Assembly: GCF_042682685.1 (NCBI RefSeq)
Contig: NZ_JBHUHX010000059.1
Location: forward strand, 1-64,000
From: Imhoffiella fuscus
GTDB taxonomy: Bacteria > Pseudomonadota > Gammaproteobacteria > Chromatiales > Chromatiaceae
Direction: 5' to 3'
Length of the DNA stretch: 64,000 nt
The notes below the pieces were generated by a model that saw nothing but the letters and a program-made list of their open reading frames with translations, ran no database searches and had not been told where the DNA came from. Positions 1-7,698 of the stretch are shown in pieces. Both the position numbers and the translations under genes were made by a program. Numbering within the stretch: the first letter of the stretch is position 1; every line of letters begins with the position of its first letter.

Positions 1-43
1 AGACGTGGCTGCCGGGATTAAATTCGCCAGGGAATCTCATGAA

Positions 44-1747
44 TTATGAAGTTGTGTGTAATGAGATGCCATAAAGGCTGTACGCAAATCCTGCGTGCCC
101 TTCGATGTCGAGCGCCAGGGTCGTGTCGGTGTAGACCAGGCGTTCTACGTCAAACAATTTGTCGTTCGCATCCCGCAATGGCACCAAATCCTGGGAGGAG
201 AATTCCGCCAGATTCCCAGATCGCACATACTGATCAAATGCCCCTGAAAAGCTGACCCTGTCGATCTGCGCCGAACCCGTGATCTGATCGTCTGTCACTC
301 GCGAATACGTCGATGGCTGTGCTTCGGTTAAGTGGATTTCATAGATTGGGCTCACCTCGAACGAGCTGTAGAAGATCTTTCCGTCCGGATCGATGTACTG
401 ATTGATTTTATGCCCAGTGCTCGTGTCCTCGACGGCCAGTCCCTGATTAGCCCCGATGGGCTGTCCAGTGATTGTGTTGCGCACGACCTGGCCATCGACT
501 TCAACGTATGAGACGAAGGAGGCCGCAGTAAAATCATGCGTGATATCGACCGTCTGGTCCGAGCTGGGCACCGTGAAGGGTCCGCGAGGATTGTTGTCGG
601 GATCGTTGCCGGGACCGCCGGGATTGTAGACTGGTGAATAGCCATCGCCTGAAGGCATCCGAACCGACTGAAGCCGCTCAATCGCGGCCAAATCACCACT
701 CAAGATGATGTCGTACTGGTTGTCATGGTCTTCGATGTAGGCCGCGTTGTATGAATCCTGAGCCAATCCGGTGTCGGCGATGCCGAGAATACGGACCGAG
801 CCAAACCCACTGATGACATAATCGACCCCTGTTTCCAGCAGCAGTTCGCGACCATCCTGGTCAAGCGCCGTCAACTGAAAGAAACGAGAAAAGTCATCCG
901 GCGAAATGCTGGCGATGCCGTCCGGGGAAAACCCAGCGCTGGTGTAGATCCGCAAGCGATACATCGCTTGATCCCCATACAGATCATCCCCGCTATTGGC
1001 CGTCGAACTACCTTGCCAAGCCGGGCTGCCCTCGCCGAGATCAGAAAACGCATTGAGCTTGGCCGCCAGGATGCGCGGACCATTGCCCTCAACGTAAGGA
1101 TTTTGGCTTTCGACTCTCAATCCGACTGCTGAGATCAATCCCGTGTCGGTCACAAAGCGCAAGGGCGACCCGTCATCCACGATGCTGACAGTGACCGGGT
1201 AACGCGCTCCAGGTTCTCCCGGAGCGATACGGTTGCCCCATTCACCCGAGATGACGACGGTCTGCCGTTCGTTGAACTCAAGGTTTGGCAGAAAGCTCGC
1301 GGTAATTGGCGTGATAACCTCGCCAGTGTTCAGTGTGACCAGGAAGTCTTCCGGGTTGAGTGTCTCACCCAAGACCGGATGGCTGAAAACCACGGGAATC
1401 GTATCCGCCAGCAATGCCGGAACGCCGTACACCGATAAAAAGGCGGCTGAGCCAACGGCGGAGTAGTACGCGCGTGCGGCAGCACCGAGCGCGGGATCGA
1501 GCGCCTCCCAGGAAACGTTGAACTGGTATGCCGCGGACTGTGCCGTCGTGTCCACGCCCACCAAGCCGGGCACACCCATGTATCCGTCAAAGCCAAAGTT
1601 GGCGGTCAGGATCTGAGGCCGCTTCGCAAAAAAATCCGCCGACAGCGTCAGGTCGACGTTCAAACTGTCCGACGTGCCCGATGCCTCGGCCTCAACCGCA
1701 CTGACGTAATCCAACAAAGGCTGAGCCAAATCTGTGTAGATAATCAT
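44..1747 (-). CDS. Putative secreted protein with truncated calcium-repeat-type C-terminus
   Basis: I do not recognise the main body of this 567-residue acidic protein. No N-terminal signal peptide is visible, which fits type I (C-terminal signal) secretion. The last 40 residues contain ERLVYTDTTLALDIEGHAG followed by an AYSLYG stretch. This closely resembles the segment that leads into the DUF4214 domain of many RTX-like proteins (usually ER-F-D-TLALD-G-AGQAYRLYQAAF). The protein stops just where that domain should begin, so the tail appears cut off. A Gly/Asn/Pro-rich linker lies near residues 370-390. The start is supported by an AGAGGAAA site about 8 bases upstream of the ATG. A transposase remnant lies immediately upstream, consistent with a disturbed region. 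Function unknown; an adhesin or S-layer-like secreted protein is possible. Confidence 0.6.
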   Translation of the reverse strand: MIIYTDLAQPLLDYVSAVEAEASGTSDSLNVDLTLSADFFAKRPQILTANFGFDGYMGVPGLVGVDTTAQSAAYQFNVSWEALDPALGAAARAYYSAVGSAAFLSVYGVPALLADTIPVVFSHPVLGETLNPEDFLVTLNTGEVITPITASFLPNLEFNERQTVVISGEWGNRIAPGEPGARYPVTVSIVDDGSPLRFVTDTGLISAVGLRVESQNPYVEGNGPRILAAKLNAFSDLGEGSPAWQGSSTANSGDDLYGDQAMYRLRIYTSAGFSPDGIASISPDDFSRFFQLTALDQDGRELLLETGVDYVISGFGSVRILGIADTGLAQDSYNAAYIEDHDNQYDIILSGDLAAIERLQSVRMPSGDGYSPVYNPGGPGNDPDNNPRGPFTVPSSDQTVDITHDFTAASFVSYVEVDGQVVRNTITGQPIGANQGLAVEDTSTGHKINQYIDPDGKIFYSSFEVSPIYEIHLTEAQPSTYSRVTDDQITGSAQIDRVSFSGAFDQYVRSGNLAEFSSQDLVPLRDANDKLFDVERLVYTDTTLALDIEGHAGFAYSLYGISLHTTS

Positions 1748-1797
1748 GGATATGATTTCCTCTTCATGCTGTTTTGCCTACGCCCTCTGAGGTTCCC

Positions 1798-2067
1798 TCA
1801 GCTTTTTCTTCCAAGAAAAGGAGGCATGCCGAACTCCGCCTGGACCGGAATGCGTAGGTCGATGGCGTTTGCACAGTCGCTCACGTGTGCGGCCAATTCC
1901 TCGGCGCTCGCGAGACAGTGGTGGTAGGCAAAGTCCTCGCGCAACCGCTGCCAAGGTGCTTCGACCGGCATGAAGTCTGGGGAGATTCTTGTCTGGATAT
2001 CACCCAAGGTGAGGTTCTCCTGACATTCAGCCTTCCAAGACCGACCTACACGTTCAGTCTGACTCAA
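1798..2067 (-). pseudogene. IS630-family transposase remnant (C-terminal part)
   Basis: The 89-codon frame contains SPDFMPVEAPWQRLREDFAY followed by HHCLASAEELAAHVSDCANAI. This matches the end of IS630/Tc1-type DDE transposases, where YSPDFMPVE supplies the last catalytic Glu and is followed by W-WLRED-TYHHC. The residues before this motif do not resemble the transposase catalytic core, and the expected DRL-VK-HL-PEEEKLR ending is missing. I therefore read it as a decayed fragment rather than an active element. I did not find clear terminal inverted repeats. It lies between a truncated secreted-protein gene and an exported-protein gene. Confidence 0.45.
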
Positions 2068-2143
2068 CAGAACGAAGTGGTTGATCTACCCGATGCACAG
2101 GCTGTGCGCGTAGTTAAGAGGAGATCCGGTTACGACGGTTGGC

Positions 2144-3133
2144 TCAGTCCCGACGAAACTGGATCTCCAGCCGAACCGCAAAGGTCGGTTCGCCCCGGTA
2201 ATCGAGACTCTCGGGCCAGGAGAACCCGGGCTCCAGCTCATAGAACAGCCAGGGGCGCAGGAAATTGCGCCGATAGAGAAACTTGAGCCAGCCCTCGCCC
2301 AGAACGCTGTTCGGCTCGGTCTGACCCTGGAAGCCTGCGCGCACGTTGATGGCGGTCTTGCTGTCCAGCCGTTTTGCCCATTTCGCCTGGGCGGACCACT
2401 CGAGACCACGGATCTCTTCTTTGTAATTTCCGAACAGCGTGGTGCGCCACAAGGTATCCGCATCGGGCGACCATTCGTAGTCGAGCAAGGTGCTCACGCC
2501 CGGCCCATCCTCGGACTTCCAATAGACGGTCGAGGTGACATGGGACGCCGTGTTCGTCGTCCAGTGTCTTGTATGGACATAGCGGCCGGCCAGCAAGAGG
2601 GCGGGCGACAGACCGCCCGAAAGGCCGCCGCCGAGAGAGAATTTGTGTCCGGGCCGATCGCGAAAGAGATAACTCAAACCGACGGCCCCATCCGTATCCT
2701 TGACATCGTCCTTGGCGGTGCCGGCCAGCTCGCGTCCGGTGACGGTGGAATCCGCATCGCTGGTGACCAGCAGACGCAGCCTGCGATCGAGCTTCGGAAG
2801 ATCTACGCCACCGCGAAACCGGACTCCGTTTTCGCTTTGGTCCTCGACGCCGGAGTAGAATGCATCGAGCACGACATGCATGTAGGCGCTCGCCTGCTTT
2901 TCTTTCTCGGCCCGAGGGTCGCCGAAGAAATCGTCGAGCCAAACGGCCGCCCGCTGCAACCGGTCGGTGACATAGTCGTGTCCCCCGTCGTACCAGGACA
3001 CCCCCACCTCATCGCCAGAGCCCTCGGGGAGCCCGTCGTCGCCCTGCGCAGTGCTCCAAGTAACCATCAGCAATAGAGCGACCGCCTGAAAGGCAGGCGC
3101 GGCCCACTTCCCAACGCGCGAGAACTCCCCCAT
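2144..3133 (-). CDS. Exported protein of unknown function, outer-membrane-like
   Basis: The 329-residue protein begins with a signal peptide (basic start, then hydrophobic AFQAVALLLMVTWSTAQG). The mature part has alternating strands with many aromatic residues (for example TSTVYWKSEDG, TTLFGNYKEE, VNIRVAG-type strands) and ends in EIQFRRD. This is compatible with a small outer-membrane barrel or periplasmic beta protein. The ATG at 3133 is chosen because a GGGAGAGG ribosome site lies about 3 bases upstream; an upstream start in the same frame (3151) lacks one. It is divergent from the DUF3108 gene starting at 3247, so the two share a 113-base promoter region. I do not recognise the family. 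Confidence 0.65.
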   Translation of the reverse strand: MGEFSRVGKWAAPAFQAVALLLMVTWSTAQGDDGLPEGSGDEVGVSWYDGGHDYVTDRLQRAAVWLDDFFGDPRAEKEKQASAYMHVVLDAFYSGVEDQSENGVRFRGGVDLPKLDRRLRLLVTSDADSTVTGRELAGTAKDDVKDTDGAVGLSYLFRDRPGHKFSLGGGLSGGLSPALLLAGRYVHTRHWTTNTASHVTSTVYWKSEDGPGVSTLLDYEWSPDADTLWRTTLFGNYKEEIRGLEWSAQAKWAKRLDSKTAINVRAGFQGQTEPNSVLGEGWLKFLYRRNFLRPWLFYELEPGFSWPESLDYRGEPTFAVRLEIQFRRD

Positions 3134-3246
3134 GACCTCTCCCGATGTCACTCGAAACGCCCCGATCGGCCAAACATTCCGTTGTTTTCCGCTCCATTCC
3201 TTTCTATCTACTATCGGACGCAGACCCGATCAACCTCAGAGAGCGC

Positions 3247-4158
3247 ATGAAAACTACAGACGCAGCACCATCAGCGCAGGATGCCGCCACCCCTGGAACA
3301 GCCTCTATTGCGACGCGCAGCCTGAAGGTTGCGGCCGGGCTTTTCACCGTGCTGATCGGCTTGACCCTGTGCACCTTGATCGATGGATCGGAGCTCCAGG
3401 CGGCAGAACCCATCTGGTCGAACCAAATCACCCCCCTGTCTCGCAGACAAGGTGCCGAAATCCGGCCGGTGCGCCTGCTCTACGAGGTCAGCTGGAGCAA
3501 ATGGCTACAGGCCGGCACGATTCGGATGAATTTCGATCCGCAGCAGGGCGCCGCAGTGCAGGCAAGGGCCAAAACAAGGAGCAGCGGCCCGGTTCGTGCC
3601 TTTTGGCCCTATGAAGGCTCGACCCGAACGACGATTTCGGCCAAAACCCTCTACCCCTCTCGCTTCGAGCACACCCAGCGCGAGCACGACGAAAGGGCGG
3701 AATATCGGGCGACCTACCGGAACGACAGGATGCGCGTCGAATCCTCTCTCACACCAACGGATGGACGTGATACCGAGCATGAGACACGCGTCTATGAGCT
3801 TGGGCAGATCCGGGACATTCTATCCACCCTCCTCTACCTTCAGCAGACCGAGCTGCGCGACGGCAAGGACATCGTGCTCCTGGTGCAGCCCTTGGACCGT
3901 CTCTATCTGGTGACCTTCGAGGTGGTCGGCAGCGAGGCGCGCATGGTGTTCGACAAGACCTGGAAGACCAAAAAACTGGAGATCCGAATCCGCAAGATCA
4001 CGGACGATTTCCAGCTGGCGCCCTACACCAAGATGCGTCGGGCCACCATCTGGCTCAGCGATGATGACTATCGCGTACCCGTCGAGATCCAAGCCGACCT
4101 GCGCATCGGATTCGTCTCCGTTCGGCTCGCGAGTCTCGATGCGCCGCAACGGCGCTAG
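3247..4158 (+). CDS. DUF3108-type exported protein
   Basis: The 303-residue protein has an N-terminal membrane or signal segment near residues 24-46 (LKVAAGLFTVLIGLTLCTLI). A beta-rich domain follows, beginning RLLYEVSWSKWLQAGTIRM and continuing with an ITDDFQLAPYTKMRRATIWL segment near the end. That layout, a V-Y-ss-w-g-l-aG-i-r start and a final IWLS-D--RVPVEIQ strand, is the usual DUF3108 pattern. The ATG at 3247 is preferred over one at 3145, because the earlier start would overlap the divergent gene and only add a non-conserved extension. The role of the family is not established; these are periplasmic or outer-membrane-associated proteins in proteobacteria. Confidence 0.7.
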   Translation: MKTTDAAPSAQDAATPGTASIATRSLKVAAGLFTVLIGLTLCTLIDGSELQAAEPIWSNQITPLSRRQGAEIRPVRLLYEVSWSKWLQAGTIRMNFDPQQGAAVQARAKTRSSGPVRAFWPYEGSTRTTISAKTLYPSRFEHTQREHDERAEYRATYRNDRMRVESSLTPTDGRDTEHETRVYELGQIRDILSTLLYLQQTELRDGKDIVLLVQPLDRLYLVTFEVVGSEARMVFDKTWKTKKLEIRIRKITDDFQLAPYTKMRRATIWLSDDDYRVPVEIQADLRIGFVSVRLASLDAPQRR

Positions 4159-4221
4159 TCGCGCCGCAGAACGGCCATTGGTGCACGATCAAGCAAAGGT
4201 TTCGGCGCGCTCCTCATCGAG

Positions 4222-6687
4222 TCATGTAGGCCCACCGACCGCCGCCACCACGCGATCCATGACCGCCCGATTCAATGCCTCGTAGCTGCGCTCTCCCGGC
4301 TCGACGGCGGGTAGAAAGCTGACCTCGATCGGCGCAAACATTTTGGGCAACCAGGAGCCGCTTCGCAGGGCCTGCCAGGCACCCTTGATGGCCACCGGCA
4401 CGACCGGCACCCCCAGCTCGCGGCTCAAGATGGCGTAGGTCTTGCGGAACGGAGCCACGGCGCCGTCCTTGCTGCGGGTGCCCTCCGGAAAGATGATGAT
4501 ATTGCAGCCTTGGCGCAGCACCTCCGAGAGGTTCTGCAAGGCGTGGCGCAGATCGCGCTCCAGATCCAGCACGATGACATTGTTGCGCGCAGCGAGAAAG
4601 CGGAGCCATGGCCGATTGACATGCTTGGCCTTGGCGAAGAAATAGGTCCGCTTCATCGTGGCATTGTCCAGGAAGGCGGCGACGAACAGGCCGTCGAGGA
4701 AGCTCTGATGATTCGGCGCCAGGATGCAGGGGCCGACGGGAAGATTCTCCAGCCCCTTGGCGCTCAAGCGAAAATAGGCGCGGGCCAGCAGGGCCATGCC
4801 GTGACGCAGCGGATTGTGCGCGGCCCAGCTCCTCGGCAAGTGGATTTCACTGCGCTGCTTCAGGATCTCGGCCCATTCCACCACCGAGACGGCCATCTTC
4901 GTCTTCTTGTCCCGGATGAACTCGGCGATACGCCCCACCGTCGGGTGGTCGATGAAGGTCTCGTCGGACACGCCGACACCAAAGGTCGCGTTTAGGAAGG
5001 ACTGCAGCCCGACCCTGTCGAGGGAGTCGAGTCCAAGGTCCAGCTCCAGGTGATCCCCGGCATAGACCGCGCATTCCTTCTGCTGCTGGAGGAAGTGCTG
5101 AATCGTCTTGTACTCGGGATAGTCCGGCTCCTCGCCGCCAACCGTTCGGGTCTGATTCGACGCGACCATGTCGGGCAACAAAAAGCGCTTCAGCTTGCCC
5201 AATCGCGTCTTGGGGAGTTCTTCTCCAAGCAAATGCAATTTCAAAATCTTCTTGTAAGGCGTGACCGCTTTGTTATAGGGCGCCAGCACCTGCTCGTTGA
5301 GGGTTTTCTGGAGATCGGCGATGCCCTGCTCCCGCACCCTGCGAAAGTCCGGTACGACAGCGGCCTCCAGGCTGTCCTGATGCTGGAACACGGCCACCTC
5401 GCTGATGAGGTCGGTCGACTCGAAGAGCTTCGCCTCGATCTCGACGGGATTGATGTTCTTGCCGCTGGGCAAGACGATGATCTCCTTCTTGCGACCGGTG
5501 ACATGCAAAGCACCAGACGCGTCGATATAGCCCAGGTCGCCGGTGTACAACCAACCGTCCTTGATTACCGCAGCGGTTTCTTCCGGACGCTTGTAATAGC
5601 CTTGCATGACGTTGCGGCCACGGTTGAGGATCTCGCCATCGACAATGCGTACCTCATTGCAGGACATCGGACGGCCAGCGGCGCCGAGCGTGGACTCGCC
5701 AGGGCGGGTGAAGGTGATCATAGGTGCGGCCTCGGTCATGCCAAAACCCTCCAGCACCTCGAAACCCAGGGTGGTCAGATCCCGAAAGACATCCTCGTCC
5801 AGCTTGGCGCCGCCGCTGACCAGAAAGCGAACCTGACCGCCGAAACGCGCATGCACCTTGGCGAAAAGTCGTTTGGAGAAGGCCCGTGAATTGATCTTGG
5901 CGGCCAGTTGGAACAGCAGACGGGTCAGGCGGCTGGCATTGATCTTGTCTTTGATGGATTTGGTGATCAGCTGATACAGGCGCGGCACGCCGATCATGAT
6001 CGTCACCCGATTGTCGTTCAGCGCCCGAAGCATGTCCTCCGATGCCAGGGATGGCGAAAAGACGCAGGTACCGCCGGTGTACAGCGGCGCTATGAGCGCG
6101 CCGACCAAGGGGAAGATGTGGTGCAGCGGCAGCAGTGCCAGGGTGCGTTGCCCGGGGACGTAGATGGGCACGTCCTTCGAGATCGATTCGATATTGGCCA
6201 GCAGATTGTCCCAGCTGAGCATGACCCCCTTGGGGCTGCCGGTCGTGCCCGAGGTGTAGATCAGCAGCAGGGTCTTGTCGAGCGCAGGTGCCGGTATGGG
6301 CTCCGCCTTGCTATCGGAGGCGGCCGGATCCAGCTCGTCCAGCACCAGAACCAGAGGCTGACGACTGCTGGCTCCGATGGCTTGAGCCAAGACCTCGCGG
6401 GTGCCGTTGGAGCAGAACACCAGCGAAGGTTCGCAATCACGCAGAATATGAGCGACATCCTCCGCCGAACTCATAAAGTCGATCGGCACCAGGGTGCAGC
6501 CCTGCTTGAGGCCCGCGTAGAAGGCATAGACCCAATCGAGCCGATTTTCGGCGAAGATCGCCACCCTGTCGCAAGGAACAGAGGGGAACTGACGCGACAC
6601 GGCGTCGATACGCGCCAGCAACTCGCGATAGCCGACGCGTTGTTCTTTCCAAATCAGGGCGGGTACTTCGTGTTGTCCAAGAAGCAT
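4222..6687 (-). CDS. Acyl-AMP ligase / acyl carrier domain / PlsC acyltransferase fusion
   Basis: This 821-residue protein joins three steps of lipid acylation in one chain. Residues 1 to about 530 are an AMP-forming acyl-CoA/acyl-ACP synthetase: the P-loop LLIYTSGTTGSPKG is at about 142-156, with the GFGMTEAAP, YTGDLGYID and TGRKKEIIVLPSGKN motifs downstream. An acyl carrier domain follows with phosphopantetheine serine 555 in LGLDSLDRVG. Residues 640-821 form a PlsC-type lysophospholipid acyltransferase with NHQSFLDG (659-666) and FPEGTRS (733-739). E. coli Aas joins the same activities in the opposite order and has no carrier domain. All visible catalytic motifs are intact. It is convergent with the DUF3108 gene and divergent from the ABC unit at 7045. 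Likely role: activation of free fatty acids and their transfer to lysophospholipid. Confidence 0.85.
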   Translation of the reverse strand: MLLGQHEVPALIWKEQRVGYRELLARIDAVSRQFPSVPCDRVAIFAENRLDWVYAFYAGLKQGCTLVPIDFMSSAEDVAHILRDCEPSLVFCSNGTREVLAQAIGASSRQPLVLVLDELDPAASDSKAEPIPAPALDKTLLLIYTSGTTGSPKGVMLSWDNLLANIESISKDVPIYVPGQRTLALLPLHHIFPLVGALIAPLYTGGTCVFSPSLASEDMLRALNDNRVTIMIGVPRLYQLITKSIKDKINASRLTRLLFQLAAKINSRAFSKRLFAKVHARFGGQVRFLVSGGAKLDEDVFRDLTTLGFEVLEGFGMTEAAPMITFTRPGESTLGAAGRPMSCNEVRIVDGEILNRGRNVMQGYYKRPEETAAVIKDGWLYTGDLGYIDASGALHVTGRKKEIIVLPSGKNINPVEIEAKLFESTDLISEVAVFQHQDSLEAAVVPDFRRVREQGIADLQKTLNEQVLAPYNKAVTPYKKILKLHLLGEELPKTRLGKLKRFLLPDMVASNQTRTVGGEEPDYPEYKTIQHFLQQQKECAVYAGDHLELDLGLDSLDRVGLQSFLNATFGVGVSDETFIDHPTVGRIAEFIRDKKTKMAVSVVEWAEILKQRSEIHLPRSWAAHNPLRHGMALLARAYFRLSAKGLENLPVGPCILAPNHQSFLDGLFVAAFLDNATMKRTYFFAKAKHVNRPWLRFLAARNNVIVLDLERDLRHALQNLSEVLRQGCNIIIFPEGTRSKDGAVAPFRKTYAILSRELGVPVVPVAIKGAWQALRSGSWLPKMFAPIEVSFLPAVEPGERSYEALNRAVMDRVVAAVGGPT

Positions 6688-7044
6688 GCGTAGCGGTCTT
6701 AATCTCTAATAACGAGTAGCGGATGATAAGCCAAAAAGGCAATTTTCTACCCCATACCGCCCGCGCAACGCTGATTTCGATCGACCGGAGCCGCAGGATG
6801 CGAGAGTCTTCCACCAACCGCCTATGCGACGGCGCCAACCCTCGATGTGAGCTGAAGCAACATGCCGATCAGACCAGGCGATGCAAGCGGCGATCCTCGA
6901 ACCGATCCAGTTGCCGCATCAACGCACCCTCGAAGCACGCCTTTTCACCGTGACTTGGCGGCCTTGCCGCAAGACCGAGGCGACACAATCATGGGAGACG
7001 TCGCGACACGACCCCTCCCTGCCACATGAGTGCATCATCACCGC
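6688..7044. other. Intergenic region between divergent acyltransferase fusion and ABC genes
   Basis: About 357 bases without a convincing gene. It must hold the promoters of the divergent acyl ligase fusion (leftward) and the ABC operon (rightward). The stretch near 6700-6760 is locally AT-richer and is the likely leftward promoter area, but I could not pick a confident -35/-10 pair. Short open frames here have no signal, ribosome site or recognisable sequence. Confidence 0.5.
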
Positions 7045-7698
7045 ATGCTCGAGATTTCCAACCTTCATCGCCAATTCAACGGCCGCCCCGTCTTGCACGC
7101 GCTCTCGATGCGCCTCGAACCGGGCGAGTACGTCGCCATCACGGGCGAGTCCGGGGTCGGCAAGTCCACGCTGTTGAATCTCATCGCCGGACTGGATCGG
7201 CCGGACAGCGGTCGGCTCGTGCTCGACGGCGCCGACTACGCGGGTCTCGACGAGAACGCACTGACCCGACTGCGCCGAGACAAGCTCGGCTTCGTCTTCC
7301 AGGCCTTCCATATCCTGCCTCACCTCACAGTGCGCCAGAACGTGGTCCTGCCGCTGTGGCTCAAGGGACGGGACGGCACGACGGCTGACCGCCAGGCCGA
7401 GCGGCTGCTGGACGCGGTGGGGCTGGCCGATCGCGCCGGGAGCTGGCCGCGCGAGCTTTCCGGCGGCGAGATGCAGCGCGTCGCCATCGCCCGCGCCCTG
7501 GTGCATGAACCGCGCCTGGTCCTGGCCGACGAGCCCACCGGAAACCTGGATCCAGCCAACGCGGCCAAGGTGCGGGAGTTGCTGGCCGAGAGCATCCGCA
7601 TCTCGGGGGCCATGGGCATTCTGGTGACCCACTCGCCGGAGGCGGCCAAGAGTGCCGATCGCGTTCTGCATCTCACATCCGAGGGGCTTGTCGGATGA
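7045..7698 (+). CDS. ABC transporter ATP-binding protein, LolD/MacB type
   Basis: A 217-residue ABC ATPase with a complete set of motifs: Walker A GESGVGKST near residue 35, Q-loop FVFQAFHILPH, signature LSGGEMQRVAIARAL, Walker B LVLADEPTGNLD and switch histidine LVTHS. The LPHLTVRQNV segment is typical of the LolD/MacB/DevA group, which pair with FtsX-like permeases. The ATG at 7045 (MLEIS) places the protein start at the first beta strand as is normal. A GTG at 7030 in frame is an alternative; neither has a clear ribosome site. The stop overlaps the next start (ATGA), so it is translationally coupled to the permease. Substrate unknown; the third gene suggests an AttEFGH-like system. Confidence 0.88.
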   Translation: MLEISNLHRQFNGRPVLHALSMRLEPGEYVAITGESGVGKSTLLNLIAGLDRPDSGRLVLDGADYAGLDENALTRLRRDKLGFVFQAFHILPHLTVRQNVVLPLWLKGRDGTTADRQAERLLDAVGLADRAGSWPRELSGGEMQRVAIARALVHEPRLVLADEPTGNLDPANAAKVRELLAESIRISGAMGILVTHSPEAAKSADRVLHLTSEGLVG

